Shown: in pieces, positions 52,431-62,325 of the stretch
Numbering within the stretch: the first letter of the stretch is position 1
Layout of the letters: each line of letters starts with the position of its first letter
Assembly (NCBI RefSeq): GCF_003149745.1
Contig: NZ_QGEG01000001.1
Coordinates: 558,001-622,000, forward strand
Direction of reading: 5' to 3'
Length of the DNA: 64,000 bases
Origin: Flagellimonas aquimarina
GTDB lineage: Bacteria; Bacteroidota; Bacteroidia; Flavobacteriales; Flavobacteriaceae
The notes under the pieces: model-generated
What the model was told of the DNA's origin: nothing
The model's database searches: none
Seen by the model: only the letters and a program-made list of their open reading frames with translations
Made by a program: the position numbers and the translations under genes

Positions 52431-52461
52431 TTTGCCCCAATAGTTTCTTATTCATACCTTG
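52431..52461 (+). promoter_or_regulatory. Putative promoter of the BNR-repeat protein gene
   Basis: TTTG (52431-52434), a 20-base spacer, then TACCTTG (52455-52461), one T short of TAnnTTTG. The ATG is 26 bases downstream. Confidence 0.33.
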
Positions 52462-52486
52462 ACCAAAGAATTAAAACCCGATTTTG

Positions 52487-55330
52487 ATGAAAAAACTCCT
52501 GTTTTTTTGCTTGATTTTATTTCTTCAGGCAACTCTCGCCCAACAACCCTCAACTTCTGCAGAAAAAGTTATGGAAGCCTTGGAGCAAAAAGCTAAAATG
52601 GTCGAAACTTCATTGGTCAGAAACATCCCTTTAAAAAATATTGGCCCTTCTATAATGAGTGGTCGTGTGGTGGATCTAGATGTAAACCCGAATAACCCGA
52701 CCGAATTCTTTGTGGCATACGCATCTGGTGGATTATGGCACACGGCAACCAACGGAATCTCATTTACTCCTGTTTTAGATAGTTCAAATACCCAAAACAT
52801 TGGAGATATTGCTGTTGACTGGGCAACAGGAACCATTTGGGTAGGAACCGGAGAAAACAACTCTTCTCGTTCTTCGTATGCAGGAATTGGTATGCTAAAA
52901 TCCACAGATAAAGGAAAGACATGGCAAAATATGGGCTTGCATGATTCTCAACATATTGGGAGAATTTTGATCAACCCAAATAATAGCAATGAAGTTGTTG
53001 TAGGTGTAACGGGGCACCTATACTCCTCGAACCAAGAAAGAGGAGTCTATAAAACTACTGATGGCGGAACAACATGGAATAAAACCTTGTTTATAAATGA
53101 TGCAACAGGGATAATAGATATGGCATTTGCTCCTAATAATTTCAACATTCAATACGCTGCGGCCTGGCAAAAAGACAGAAAAGCATGGAATTTTGAAGGC
53201 AATGGTGCTGCCTCTGGAATTTATAAAAGTGTAGATGGAGGTAGCAACTGGTCTTTAGTTACAACCCCAGAAAGTGGATTCCCCACCGGAGCGGGCGTTG
53301 GTAGAATTGGACTTGCTGTTTTTGATGAAAATACCGTTTACGCTGTACACGATAGCCAGTTTAGAAGGGAGAAAAAAACGACGGAGAAGAAAGATGAGCT
53401 CACCAAAGATGATTTTAAAGCTATGGACAAAGAAACTTTCCTTGCTTTAGATGTTAAAAAACTGAACGATTATTTAAAGACCAATGGTTTTCAAGAAAAG
53501 TATAAAGCCGAGAACGTAAAACAAATGGTGAGAAGTGGCGTGGCAAAACCGGTGGATCTTGCCAAGTACTTAGAAAATGCCAACTCTCTTTTATTTGACA
53601 CCCCAGTTGTAGGTGCTGAAGTATATAGAAGTGATGATGCTGGAGCCACTTGGAAAAAGATGAATAAGAATTACATAAACGATTTGTTCTATAGCTATGG
53701 CTATTATTTTGCCCAAATAAGAGTTGATCCAAGTAACAAGGATCGCATTTATTTAGCAGGGGTTCCCTTGATCAAATCTGAAGATGGCGGAAACACCTAT
53801 ACCTCCATTGGGAAAGAAAATGTGCATGCGGATCATCATGCACTTTGGATCAATCCCAAAATGCCCGGTCACCTTATAAATGGAAATGATGGCGGTTTAA
53901 ATATTTCTTATGATAATGGTCAAAACTGGATGAAAAACAACTCGCCGACCGTTGCTCAGTTCTATGCCATAAACGTAGACAATGAAAAACCCTATAATGT
54001 ATACGGAGGTCTGCAGGATAATGGGGTTTGGAAAGGCGCGCACAACAACAAACAGGACAGTCATTGGCACCAAACAGGTAAAAACCCTTGGCAGATGATC
54101 ATGGGCGGTGATGGTATGCAGGTACAGATTGACAACAGAAATTCCAATATTGTGTACACCGGTTTTCAGTTTGGAAACTATTATCGCTTGGATTTGGAAA
54201 ATGACAAACGAAAATACATTCAGCCCAAACACGAGTTGGGTGAATCTCCATATCGATTCAATTGGCAAACACCAATCTTGTTATCGCAACACAATCAAGA
54301 TATTCTCTATTTGGGTGGAAACAAATTACACCGCTCTTTAAACAAGGGGGATGATTGGGAAGTAATTTCTGGAGACTTGACTCAAGGGGGTAAAAAAGGT
54401 AATGTTGCTTACGGTACTTTAGCAACTATTTCAGAATCGCCATTTAAATTTGGATTGCTATATACCGGAAGTGACGATGGTTTGGTTCAAGTTTCCAAAA
54501 ACGGAGGTGGCAGTTGGGAAAACATTTCTTCATCTTTTCCTAAGAATTTATGGGTGAGCGAAGTTGCTGCATCCAAACACAAAAAAGAAAGGGTATATGC
54601 TACCCTAAATGGCTATCGCTGGGATGACTTCACCGCTTATGTATATGTAAGTGATAACCATGGAAAAAGCTGGAAAAACATTTCTGGCAACATTCCGGAT
54701 TCCCCGGTAAATGCTTTAGTTGAAGATCCAGAAAACGAAGATCTTTTATTTGTTGGAACGGATAATGGACTTTATGTAAGCTTTAATCGAGGAGAGTCCT
54801 GGCAATTGTTCCAAAATGGCATGCCAAATGTGGCAGTGCATGATTTGGTCATTCAACCGGAAGCAAAACATTTATTGATTGGCACACATGGGCGTAGTAT
54901 TTACAAAGCCAACATTGCAGCACTACAACAAATAAATCCTGAAGTGTTATCCAAGGCATTGATGGTTTTCGGCGTTAAAAACATAAAACATTCAAAAGGT
55001 TGGGGTAACTCATGGAGTTCCTGGATCACACCTGATACTCCAGGATTAGATGTTAATTTTTATTGTGCTACATCAGGTACATGCACTGCCAAAGTGCTTA
55101 CTGCAAATGGCACGGAAGTAAGTTCCACAGAAATAGATGCAAGCAAAGGTTTAAACATCCTATCTTATGATCTTGCATTCTCTAAAAAAGGAAAAAGCAA
55201 CTTCTTAAAGAAGAATAAAATGAAATTGACGGAAGCGAAGAATGGAAAGACCTATCTTCCAAAAGGAAACTACCTCGTTGAGATTTCTGGGAACGGTCAG
55301 GTTGAGAAAGTTGAATTCAAAATAGAGTAA
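52487..55330 (+). CDS. Secreted BNR/sortilin-like propeller protein (annotated glycosyl hydrolase)
   Basis: 947 residues from ATG 52487, with a signal peptide (MKKLLFFCLILFLQATLAQ). The body is a chain of BNR/VPS10-like propeller blades with repeated S-x-D-x-G-x-x-W units, for example MLKSTDKGKTWQNM, YKTTDGGTTWNKTL, YRSDDAGATWKKM and VYVSDNHGKSWKN, together with DxGLxxS segments. An insertion with a lysine/glutamate-rich linker lies near residue 300. Similar proteins are called glycosyl hydrolases by default, but catalytic residues cannot be shown. Secreted or periplasmic. A DUF2721 gene starts at the base after its stop. Confidence 0.85.
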   Translation: MKKLLFFCLILFLQATLAQQPSTSAEKVMEALEQKAKMVETSLVRNIPLKNIGPSIMSGRVVDLDVNPNNPTEFFVAYASGGLWHTATNGISFTPVLDSSNTQNIGDIAVDWATGTIWVGTGENNSSRSSYAGIGMLKSTDKGKTWQNMGLHDSQHIGRILINPNNSNEVVVGVTGHLYSSNQERGVYKTTDGGTTWNKTLFINDATGIIDMAFAPNNFNIQYAAAWQKDRKAWNFEGNGAASGIYKSVDGGSNWSLVTTPESGFPTGAGVGRIGLAVFDENTVYAVHDSQFRREKKTTEKKDELTKDDFKAMDKETFLALDVKKLNDYLKTNGFQEKYKAENVKQMVRSGVAKPVDLAKYLENANSLLFDTPVVGAEVYRSDDAGATWKKMNKNYINDLFYSYGYYFAQIRVDPSNKDRIYLAGVPLIKSEDGGNTYTSIGKENVHADHHALWINPKMPGHLINGNDGGLNISYDNGQNWMKNNSPTVAQFYAINVDNEKPYNVYGGLQDNGVWKGAHNNKQDSHWHQTGKNPWQMIMGGDGMQVQIDNRNSNIVYTGFQFGNYYRLDLENDKRKYIQPKHELGESPYRFNWQTPILLSQHNQDILYLGGNKLHRSLNKGDDWEVISGDLTQGGKKGNVAYGTLATISESPFKFGLLYTGSDDGLVQVSKNGGGSWENISSSFPKNLWVSEVAASKHKKERVYATLNGYRWDDFTAYVYVSDNHGKSWKNISGNIPDSPVNALVEDPENEDLLFVGTDNGLYVSFNRGESWQLFQNGMPNVAVHDLVIQPEAKHLLIGTHGRSIYKANIAALQQINPEVLSKALMVFGVKNIKHSKGWGNSWSSWITPDTPGLDVNFYCATSGTCTAKVLTANGTEVSSTEIDASKGLNILSYDLAFSKKGKSNFLKKNKMKLTEAKNGKTYLPKGNYLVEISGNGQVEKVEFKIE

Positions 55331-55720
55331 ATGCAATTATCCCTTAGTATTCCTGCTCTTTTATTTCCGGCAATCTCCTTGACCATGTTGGCCTATAATG
55401 CGCGTTATTTGGCCATTGCCGCATTGATTCGTCAATTGCATAAACAATATTTGGACGATGCCACTCCTCCAGTAAAAAAACAAATAGAGCAATTACAAAA
55501 AAGACTGGGTATTATTAAAAACATGCAAGCTACAGCGATAATAAGTTTTTTGTTGGCCGTAATTACCATGTTTCTTATCTATGTGGAGCAAAGCATTTGG
55601 GCAAATGTTATTTTTGGAGCAAGTCTTATCGCTTTGATCATGTCATTACTTTTATCGCTCATTGAAGTGCAATTATCCACCAAAGCTTTGGGGATTCAGT
55701 TAAAGAACATGGAAAACTAG
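55331..55720 (+). CDS. DUF2721 small membrane protein
   Basis: 129 residues. Three hydrophobic segments are visible: IPALLFPAISLTMLAYNARY, a middle ATAIISFLLAVITMFLIYVE, and VIFGASLIALIMSLLLSLIE. The order matches DUF2721. A coiled stretch (KKQIEQLQKRLGIIKN) separates the first two. Function unknown. Its ATG directly follows the BNR-gene stop, so the two are co-translated. Confidence 0.82.
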   Translation: MQLSLSIPALLFPAISLTMLAYNARYLAIAALIRQLHKQYLDDATPPVKKQIEQLQKRLGIIKNMQATAIISFLLAVITMFLIYVEQSIWANVIFGASLIALIMSLLLSLIEVQLSTKALGIQLKNMEN

Positions 55721-55848
55721 TATTAAAAAATAAGTTTTATAGTACAAAAAGTTAGGAACTTTACTGTAGCTCGCAAGCATTTCCTTGCAGGAAAAAATCA
55801 AGATTATTAATATATTTACCATTGCTATCTGAAATACAATTCTTTGCA

Positions 55849-56274
55849 ATGAAGCGTGTTAGAGATTTAGACTTTTTTAAAAATATTCGAGAGATAAGAG
55901 AATTTGAATTTGGAATTTTCTATTATTTCGAAGGTCTGGTAATTTCCGAAATGAAAGAAGGCGTTACCATGAACTGGAATATGGCTAAAAAAGCGGTAAC
56001 AGCTGCCCACGAAATTTTTGGTGAAGACAAACCTATCGCATATATCTCTAATCGTATAAACAACTATTACGTAGTACCATCCGATTGGGCCAAATTCTAT
56101 AAGCATCGTCATCAACTTAGTTTTTACTCCGTGGTAGGAAATACAAAAGGTAGTTTTGCTAGTCTTGTCCTGGAACGAATGTTTTTTCAAAATTCCATTA
56201 AGCAGTTTTCAGATCTAGAAGAGGCTGTTGAGTGGAGCCTAGCCAAAATTGAAAAGCAAAAAGAATTGGTTTAG
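55849..56274 (+). CDS. Small cytoplasmic protein of unknown function, STAS-like
   Basis: 141 residues from ATG 55849 (a TTG at 55822 is less likely). Pieces such as FYYFEGLVISEMKEGVTMNW and DKPIAYISNRINNYYVVPSD suit the fold of SpoIIAA/STAS-like proteins found in Flavobacteriaceae, but no firm family was recognised. No signal peptide. It is convergent with the aspartoacylase-family gene 10 bases downstream. Confidence 0.62.
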   Translation: MKRVRDLDFFKNIREIREFEFGIFYYFEGLVISEMKEGVTMNWNMAKKAVTAAHEIFGEDKPIAYISNRINNYYVVPSDWAKFYKHRHQLSFYSVVGNTKGSFASLVLERMFFQNSIKQFSDLEEAVEWSLAKIEKQKELV

Positions 56275-56284
56275 CCTATTGGTC

Positions 56285-57241
56285 CTATTGCTTCCCAATA
56301 TGGAATAGCGCATCTCCTTGATTTACTACTGCTTGATGATTCATGCAAAACACAAAACCATCAAAGGGAGCTTTTATTTTATTGCTTTTTTTTGCATAGG
56401 TATCTGTAATTGTTCCCAATACCTGTCCTTTTAAGATAGAACTCCCATTTTTTACCTCTGGAATAAACATTCCGGCCCTAGAAGCACGAATCCATCTTGT
56501 TGAATCAAACCAGATTGAGGTTTTCTTTGGAGGTTTTCCTGCAAGCATTCCCAGCCCGATCAAAATATTTTTTACTCCTTGAACACCAATTGCTATGGAT
56601 TTCTCATCAAAACGCATACTCTCTCCAGCTTCATACACAATAATTGGCTTGTTCATTTTAAAAGCGGTCTTTCTAAAAGAACCGGTTATCAACCTAGAAG
56701 AAAAATGAAAAGGAGCGTTAAAGAGCAATGCCAAGTCCTTGCTCTTTTCATCTTCCAAAGTATATCTAATTTGTGGAAAATTATGACGCAACCCTCCTCC
56801 GGTATGTAAATCAATTCCAAAATCTATTTGTGGTAAAATTTCATTGGTATAATGATAGGCTATTCTGCTTGCCAATGACCCTTTCTTTCGTCCCGGAAAA
56901 CTTCTATTTACATCCTTACCATCTGGCACATCCCTTGAAAAATGTATAAATCCAAACACATTTAAAATGGGAACAACTATGACGGCTCCTTTTTTAATTT
57001 TAAATTGGTCATCCTGAAGTAATCTGCGCAGTGTTTCCACTCCATTAATTTCATCTCCGTGCAGGCCTGCCTGCACCAAAACAGCAGGGCCTGCTTTTTT
57101 TCCATTGAACACATGTACGGGAATGTCGATCAATGTACCTGTTGGCAGTCTGGCAATATTTATTTTGACCTGTCTGTTTTCACCTGGAGAAATCATGTCT
57201 CCATTTATTACAACGGCTTTATTTTCTTTTTCTATTGCCAT
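56285..57241 (-). CDS. Succinylglutamate desuccinylase/aspartoacylase family protein
   Basis: 318 residues from ATG 57241. The zinc carboxypeptidase-like motifs are VQAGLHGDEINGVETLRRLL (His and Glu ligands) and IDFGIDLHTGGGLRHNFPQI (third His), with VYEAGESMRFDE (catalytic Glu region). A C-terminal beta-domain (FIPEVKNGSSILKGQVLGTI) resembles a biotinyl-like fold. Family enzymes hydrolyse N-acyl amino acids. It overlaps the rimK end by 23 bases and forms a two-gene operon; processing of a glutamate-rich or glutamylated product is a reasonable inference. Confidence 0.87.
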   Translation of the reverse strand: MAIEKENKAVVINGDMISPGENRQVKINIARLPTGTLIDIPVHVFNGKKAGPAVLVQAGLHGDEINGVETLRRLLQDDQFKIKKGAVIVVPILNVFGFIHFSRDVPDGKDVNRSFPGRKKGSLASRIAYHYTNEILPQIDFGIDLHTGGGLRHNFPQIRYTLEDEKSKDLALLFNAPFHFSSRLITGSFRKTAFKMNKPIIVYEAGESMRFDEKSIAIGVQGVKNILIGLGMLAGKPPKKTSIWFDSTRWIRASRAGMFIPEVKNGSSILKGQVLGTITDTYAKKSNKIKAPFDGFVFCMNHQAVVNQGDALFHIGKQ

Positions 57242-58109
57242 TTTTTTCAACAAATTGAATAATGTGTTTAGCTACATTCACACCTGTTGCCCCCTCGATA
57301 CCCTGGAGCCCAGGAGATGCATTCACTTCTATTAAAACTGGGCCTTTTTTGGAGCGCATAAGATCCACTCCTGCCACGCCCAGTCCTAAATGTTTGGTGG
57401 CATTAAGCGCTATAAACTGTTCTTTAGCAGTAGGTTTTATTTCTTGGGTTTCCGCACCTCGATGCACATTGGACCTAAAATCGTCCAAATCACTAATTCG
57501 TTTCATACTGGCTACAACTTTATTGCCTACCACTATAATTCTAATATCCTCCCCATTGGCCTCCTCTATATATTTTTGAAGTAAAATACTCGTATCCATT
57601 TTATAGAAAGTGTCTATAATGGACTTGGCAGATTTCTTGCTTTCAGCCAAAATAACTCCACTTCCATGTGTTCCCTCCTGTAGTTTTATAATTACTGGCG
57701 GACCTCCTAAAAGTTCAATTTGCTCTCCTATATTATTGGGGTTTATGGAAAAAAGTGTCTCCGGAATTGGAATTCCTTTTCTTGCCATAATCTGAAGTGT
57801 GCGTACTTTGTTTCTTGCCCGCGTTATTCCCAATGAACGGGCCGTACTAAAAACGTTGTTCATTTCAAACTGCTTTACAATGGCTGCTCCATGCCTGGTC
57901 ACCTTGGCTCCTATCCTCGGGATAATGGCATCAAATTCGTTGGTCACATTTTCATCATCCAAGTAAATTTGTGGCTTTCCATCACCCAGTTTCACAGAGC
58001 ATTTTGTGTGGTCGATCAGTTCAACATAGTGGCCTGCTTTTTGGGCTTCTTCAACTATTCTTTTAGTAGAGTGCACATTGAGGCTTACAGATAAAATGGC
58101 AATATCCAC
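57219..58109 (-). CDS. rimK: RimK-family alpha-L-glutamate ligase
   Basis: 296 residues starting at GTG 58109. It is an ATP-grasp ligase: DAIIPRIGAKVTRHGAAIVK near 61, a PPVIIKLQEGTHGSGVILAE nucleotide loop near 134, LLQKYIEEANGEDIRIIVVG, and VAGVDLMRSKKGPVLIEVNA with SPGLQGIE for Mg2+ binding. RimK adds glutamates to the C-terminus of ribosomal protein S6; relatives act on other acceptors. The pairing with an aspartoacylase-family gene is common in marine bacteria. Confidence 0.93.
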   Translation of the reverse strand: MDIAILSVSLNVHSTKRIVEEAQKAGHYVELIDHTKCSVKLGDGKPQIYLDDENVTNEFDAIIPRIGAKVTRHGAAIVKQFEMNNVFSTARSLGITRARNKVRTLQIMARKGIPIPETLFSINPNNIGEQIELLGGPPVIIKLQEGTHGSGVILAESKKSAKSIIDTFYKMDTSILLQKYIEEANGEDIRIIVVGNKVVASMKRISDLDDFRSNVHRGAETQEIKPTAKEQFIALNATKHLGLGVAGVDLMRSKKGPVLIEVNASPGLQGIEGATGVNVAKHIIQFVEKNGNRKRK

Positions 58110-58300
58110 GGCAATTATTTATCTAGTTTTAAACTTGCCTTCAATATCGGTTAAAAAAAATAATCCCGCTCTTCTTATTAAAAAAAATTATTTAAGCTCT
58201 TCTGCACAGACTTTTTTCTACATAAATCCTTGACATGGTTCAACAAATACCCTTTCATCCTATATTCATTCTAAATAGTGCCTTTTAAAATATTCAAAGC

Positions 58301-58331
58301 TTGTTAAAAACTTCCTTGTGCCGTAAATTTG
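58301..58331 (+). promoter_or_regulatory. Promoter of the sdhCAB operon
   Basis: TTG (58301-58303), a 20-base spacer, and TAAATTTG (58324-58331), a full match to TTG-N19/20-TAnnTTTG. The ATG lies 18 bases beyond. This is the clearest promoter in the window. The rest of the 240-base gap is A/T-rich without a reading frame. Confidence 0.72.
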
Positions 58332-58349
58332 TAGGTAAAACCAGCACTA

Positions 58350-59018
58350 ATGAGTGGATTGATAAAATCTTCGATTGCCCGTAAAGTAGTGATGGCACTT
58401 TCGGGTCTTTTTCTAGTTACTTTTCTTGTATTACACGTCACCATCAACCTAGCATCTGTAATCTCACCAGAGTTTTTTAATGAAGCTTCCCATTTTATGG
58501 GCTATAATCCTTTGGTACAATATCTCATGCAGCCAATTTTAATTGCTGGTGTAATTGTACACTTTGTAATGGGCTTTGTTCTTGAGCTACAAAACCGGGC
58601 CGCTAGAGACATTAACTATTCAAAATTCAAAGGAAGTGCCAATTCCTCATGGGTGTCCAGAAACATGATTTATTCTGGATTGGTGATATTGGCCTTTTTA
58701 GGATTGCACTTTTATGATTTTTGGATTCATGAGATGACCTACAAGTATATTGAAATGAACCCTGAAGACCCCACGCGCTACTATGCGGAGACTGTAGAAA
58801 AATTTGCTCCCTTTTGGCGCACCGTAATTTACGTGGTTTCATTTGTGCTTCTTAGTCTTCATTTGTGGCATGGCTTTGCTTCATCATTCCAAAGTATGGG
58901 AGTCAACAACAAGTATACCCCAACCATTAAAACTTTTACAAAAATATTCGCAGTGGTCGTACCCTTAGCTTTTGCTTTTATCGCTTTGTACCATCACCTT
59001 AACCCAATAACACATTAA
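58350..59018 (+). CDS. sdhC: Succinate dehydrogenase cytochrome b subunit
   Basis: 222 residues with five membrane helices, as in the cytochrome b558 type of Bacteroidota that carries both hemes. It starts [20 protein letters not shown] and has heme-ligand histidines in [39 protein letters not shown] and [12 protein letters not shown]. It anchors SdhAB to the inner membrane and passes electrons to menaquinone. It is the first gene of sdhCAB. Confidence 0.94.
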   Translation: MSGLIKSSIARKVVMALSGLFLVTFLVLHVTINLASVISPEFFNEASHFMGYNPLVQYLMQPILIAGVIVHFVMGFVLELQNRAARDINYSKFKGSANSSWVSRNMIYSGLVILAFLGLHFYDFWIHEMTYKYIEMNPEDPTRYYAETVEKFAPFWRTVIYVVSFVLLSLHLWHGFASSFQSMGVNNKYTPTIKTFTKIFAVVVPLAFAFIALYHHLNPITH

Positions 59019-59020
59019 TT

Positions 59021-61024
59021 ATGGGCATATTGGATTCTAAAGAGCCACAAGGGCCATTGGCCAATAAATGGACTCAACACAAAAATGAGATTGATCTGGT
59101 GAACCCGGCCAATAAACGTAACATTGATATCATCATCGTTGGTACCGGCCTTGCTGGTGGTTCCGCAGCAGCTACTCTAGCAGAATTGGGTTATAATGTA
59201 AAAACCTTTTGTTATCAAGATTCACCAAGAAGAGCGCATTCCATTGCAGCTCAAGGAGGTGTAAATGCCGCAAAAAATTATCAAGGCGATGGGGATAGTG
59301 TTTATCGTTTGTTTTATGATACCGTAAAGGGAGGGGATTATCGTTCCCGTGAATCCAATGTGTATCGTTTGGCTGAGGTTTCTAGCAACATCATTGATCA
59401 ATGTGTTGCTCAAGGTGTCCCTTTTGCTCGAGAATATGGCGGTCTACTTGACAACCGTTCTTTTGGTGGGGTTTTGGTTTCTAGAACTTTCTATGCAAAA
59501 GGCCAAACAGGGCAACAATTGCTTTTGGGAGCCTATGGCGCTATGAACAGACAAATTCAAAGAGGTAAAATAAAATCCTACACACGTCATGAAATGCTGG
59601 ATTTGGTTCTGGTAGAGGGAAAAGCAAGAGGAATCATTGCCAGAGACCTAGTGAGTGGGGAAATTGAAAGACATTCGGCGCACGCGGTCGTATTGGCCAC
59701 TGGGGGTTATGGAAATCTATTTTTCCTATCTACCTATGCCATGGGGGCTAATGTAATGGCGGCTTGGCGGGCACACCGAAGAGGTGCTTTCTTTGCCAAC
59801 CCTTGCTTTACGCAAATTCACCCTACATGTATACCCGTTTCTGGTGAGCATCAATCCAAATTGACATTGATGTCAGAATCGCTCAGAAATGATGGACGAA
59901 TTTGGGTTCCTAAAAGAAAAGAAGATGCCATAGCGATTAGGGAAGGTAAATTAAAACCTGTTCAATTAAGTGAAGAAGAACGGGATTATTATCTGGAAAG
60001 ACGTTATCCTGCTTTTGGGAATCTAGTGCCGCGAGATGTTGCCTCCAGAGCAGCAAAAGAACGTTGTGATGCAGGTTTTGGGGTAAACAAAACTGGTGAA
60101 GCCGTATTCTTGGATTTCGCTTCAGCAATTATGCGTTATGGAAAAGAGAAGGCATTGACTTCTGGTATGAAAGAACCAGATGACAATACTATTCGAGAGC
60201 TAGGGGAGAAAATCGTTGAAGCCAAGTATGGTAACCTTTTTCAGATGTACGAGAAAATAGTGGATGCGAATCCTTACAAAACTCCTATGATGATTTATCC
60301 AGCGGTACATTATACTATGGGTGGCCTATGGGTGGATTATAACCTTCAAACTACAATTCCTGGTTGCTATGCTGCCGGAGAAGCCAATTTTAGTGATCAT
60401 GGAGCCAACCGTTTGGGTGCTTCTGCGTTAATGCAGGGCTTGGCAGATGGTTATTTTGTGTTGCCGTATACCATTGGAGATTATTTATCCGATGACATTA
60501 GAACAGGAGCCATTCCTACAGATTCTCCAGAGTTTGATGCCGCTGAAAAAGATGTGCGTGATCGTATGGAGAAGCTAATGTCCGGGACAGGAATCCATTC
60601 TGTAGATTATTATCACAAGAAATTGGGTAAAATCATGTGGAACAAATGTGGAATGTCCCGTAATGAAAAAGAATTAAAAGAGGCTATAAAGGAGATTGCT
60701 GAGTTAAGAAAAGATTTCTGGGAAAATGTAAAAATTCCAGGTAGTCCAGATAGCAAAAACCAAGAGCTTGAAAAAGCGGGAAGGGTCGCTGATTTCTTAG
60801 AGTTAGGTGAACTTTTTGCAAAAGATGCTTTGGAGCGCAACGAATCTTGTGGTGGACACTTTAGAGAAGAATACCAAACGCCAGAAGGTGAAGCATTGCG
60901 GGATGACGAAAACTTCAAATTTGTCTCTGCTTGGGAATACATGGGAGAACCAAGTGCAGCAAAACTCCACAAGGAAAATTTGGTTTACGAAAACATCAAA
61001 CTAAAAACACGCTCTTACAAATAA
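59021..61024 (+). CDS. sdhA: Succinate dehydrogenase/fumarate reductase flavoprotein subunit
   Basis: 667 residues. It oxidises succinate to fumarate using a covalent FAD. The FAD dinucleotide loop is [20 protein letters not shown], the FAD-linked His region is [20 protein letters not shown], and the active-site segments are [32 protein letters not shown] and [11 protein letters not shown] with [16 protein letters not shown]. It starts 2 bases after sdhC. Its stop is 5 bases before sdhB. Confidence 0.97.
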   Translation: MGILDSKEPQGPLANKWTQHKNEIDLVNPANKRNIDIIIVGTGLAGGSAAATLAELGYNVKTFCYQDSPRRAHSIAAQGGVNAAKNYQGDGDSVYRLFYDTVKGGDYRSRESNVYRLAEVSSNIIDQCVAQGVPFAREYGGLLDNRSFGGVLVSRTFYAKGQTGQQLLLGAYGAMNRQIQRGKIKSYTRHEMLDLVLVEGKARGIIARDLVSGEIERHSAHAVVLATGGYGNLFFLSTYAMGANVMAAWRAHRRGAFFANPCFTQIHPTCIPVSGEHQSKLTLMSESLRNDGRIWVPKRKEDAIAIREGKLKPVQLSEEERDYYLERRYPAFGNLVPRDVASRAAKERCDAGFGVNKTGEAVFLDFASAIMRYGKEKALTSGMKEPDDNTIRELGEKIVEAKYGNLFQMYEKIVDANPYKTPMMIYPAVHYTMGGLWVDYNLQTTIPGCYAAGEANFSDHGANRLGASALMQGLADGYFVLPYTIGDYLSDDIRTGAIPTDSPEFDAAEKDVRDRMEKLMSGTGIHSVDYYHKKLGKIMWNKCGMSRNEKELKEAIKEIAELRKDFWENVKIPGSPDSKNQELEKAGRVADFLELGELFAKDALERNESCGGHFREEYQTPEGEALRDDENFKFVSAWEYMGEPSAAKLHKENLVYENIKLKTRSYK

Positions 61025-61029
61025 AAGCT

Positions 61030-61776
61030 ATGAAATTACACTTAAAGATTTGGAGACAAAAAGATGCTTCTACTAAGGGTCAAATGGTAGATTATACCCT
61101 GGATGGTGTAGAAAGTGACATGTCCTTTTTAGAAATGTTGGACATTTTAAATGAAGAGTTGATTTCAAAAGGAGAAGAACCCATTGAATTTGACCATGAT
61201 TGTCGTGAAGGTATTTGCGGTACTTGCTCATTACAAATAAACGGAAGGCCTCATGGGCCAGACACAATGATTACTGTATGCCAACTGCATATGCGCAGCT
61301 TTAATGATGGTGATGAAATTGTAATTGAACCATGGAGGGCAAAAGCATTTCCCGTTATCAAAGATCTTATTGTTGATCGCAGCGCTTTTGATAGAATTCA
61401 ACAAGCGGGAGGTTATATTTCCGTGAATACTTCAGGAAGACCGGTGGATGCCAATACAATCCCTATTAAGAAACATATTGCGGATACGGCTATGGATGCC
61501 GCAACTTGTATTGGTTGTGGAGCCTGTGTAGCTGCTTGTAAAAACGCTAGTGCCATGTTGTTTACCTCAGCAAAAGTCTCTCAATTTGCCTTATTGCCAC
61601 AAGGGCAGGTAGAGGCTCCGGAACGTGTTCAGAACATGGTGCGCCAAATGGATTTGGAAGGTTTTGGAAATTGTACAAACACCGGAGCTTGTGAAATTGA
61701 ATGTCCTAAAGGAATTTCTCTGGAGAATATTGCACGTATGAATCGTGAGTACCTTTCTGCTACTGTAAAAGGATAG
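61030..61776 (+). CDS. sdhB: Succinate dehydrogenase iron-sulfur subunit
   Basis: 248 residues from ATG 61030 (an overlapping upstream frame inside sdhA is rejected). The [2Fe-2S] ligands are in [20 protein letters not shown] and VCQLHM; the [4Fe-4S] and [3Fe-4S] ligands are in [15 protein letters not shown] and [15 protein letters not shown]. It passes electrons from FAD to the membrane subunit. A strong terminator follows its stop. Confidence 0.97.
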   Translation: MKLHLKIWRQKDASTKGQMVDYTLDGVESDMSFLEMLDILNEELISKGEEPIEFDHDCREGICGTCSLQINGRPHGPDTMITVCQLHMRSFNDGDEIVIEPWRAKAFPVIKDLIVDRSAFDRIQQAGGYISVNTSGRPVDANTIPIKKHIADTAMDAATCIGCGACVAACKNASAMLFTSAKVSQFALLPQGQVEAPERVQNMVRQMDLEGFGNCTNTGACEIECPKGISLENIARMNREYLSATVKG

Positions 61777-61801
61777 GTTACTTCCCAAGCAAAAAATCAA
61801 G

Positions 61802-61835
61802 ACCCAAATTCCATTGTATGGAGTTTGGGTTTTTT
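61802..61835 (+). terminator. Intrinsic terminator of the sdhCAB operon
   Basis: ACCCAAA (61802-61808) pairs with TTTGGGT (61824-61830), then a T-G pair, then TCCAT (61810-61814) with ATGGA (61818-61822) around a TGT loop. Six T residues (61830-61835) follow. Confidence 0.9.
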
Positions 61836-61848
61836 GTTATCTTCCAAT

Positions 61849-62325
61849 ATGCCCAAAAAATATTCAGAAGAACGCATCAAAGTCCCTCGATTTAACGAGG
61901 AATCTGGATTTTATACTACTCCTCAGCGTTCCAAGATCATGGGTAAGATTAGAGGTAAAAACACCAAACCAGAGCTTATCTTTAGAAAAGCTTTGTGGGC
62001 AGCAGGATATCGTTATCGTATTGACTACAAAAAATTGATTGGCAAACCAGACATCGTCCTAAATAAGTATAAAACGGTCATTTTTATAGATGGGGAATTC
62101 TGGCATGGTTACAATTGGGAAGCACGAAAAGACAAAATAAAATCCAATCGTGAATTCTGGGTTCCAAAAATTGAACGAAACATTCAACGGGACAAAGAAG
62201 TAAATGCGGTATTGGAAGATTTAGGTTATACCATTTTTAGGTTTTGGGAGACCGATGTAAAAAAGAACCTTGACGCTTGTTTACAAAAGGTATTAACTTC
62301 ACTAGGGAAACACCATTCAAAATGA
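61849..62325 (+). CDS. vsr: Vsr-family very-short-patch repair endonuclease
   Basis: 158 residues from ATG 61849, which lies 13 bases past the sdh terminator; an earlier frame overlapping the terminator is rejected. Vsr nicks beside T:G mismatches made by deamination of 5-methylcytosine. Markers are SKIMGKIRGKNTKPELIFRK, YRIDYKKLIGKPDIVLNKY (catalytic Asp) and VIFIDGEFWHGYNWE. Usually it accompanies a cytosine methyltransferase; none is in the window. Its stop overlaps the aminotransferase start by 4 bases (ATGA), so the two are coupled, an odd pairing. Confidence 0.9.
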   Translation: MPKKYSEERIKVPRFNEESGFYTTPQRSKIMGKIRGKNTKPELIFRKALWAAGYRYRIDYKKLIGKPDIVLNKYKTVIFIDGEFWHGYNWEARKDKIKSNREFWVPKIERNIQRDKEVNAVLEDLGYTIFRFWETDVKKNLDACLQKVLTSLGKHHSK

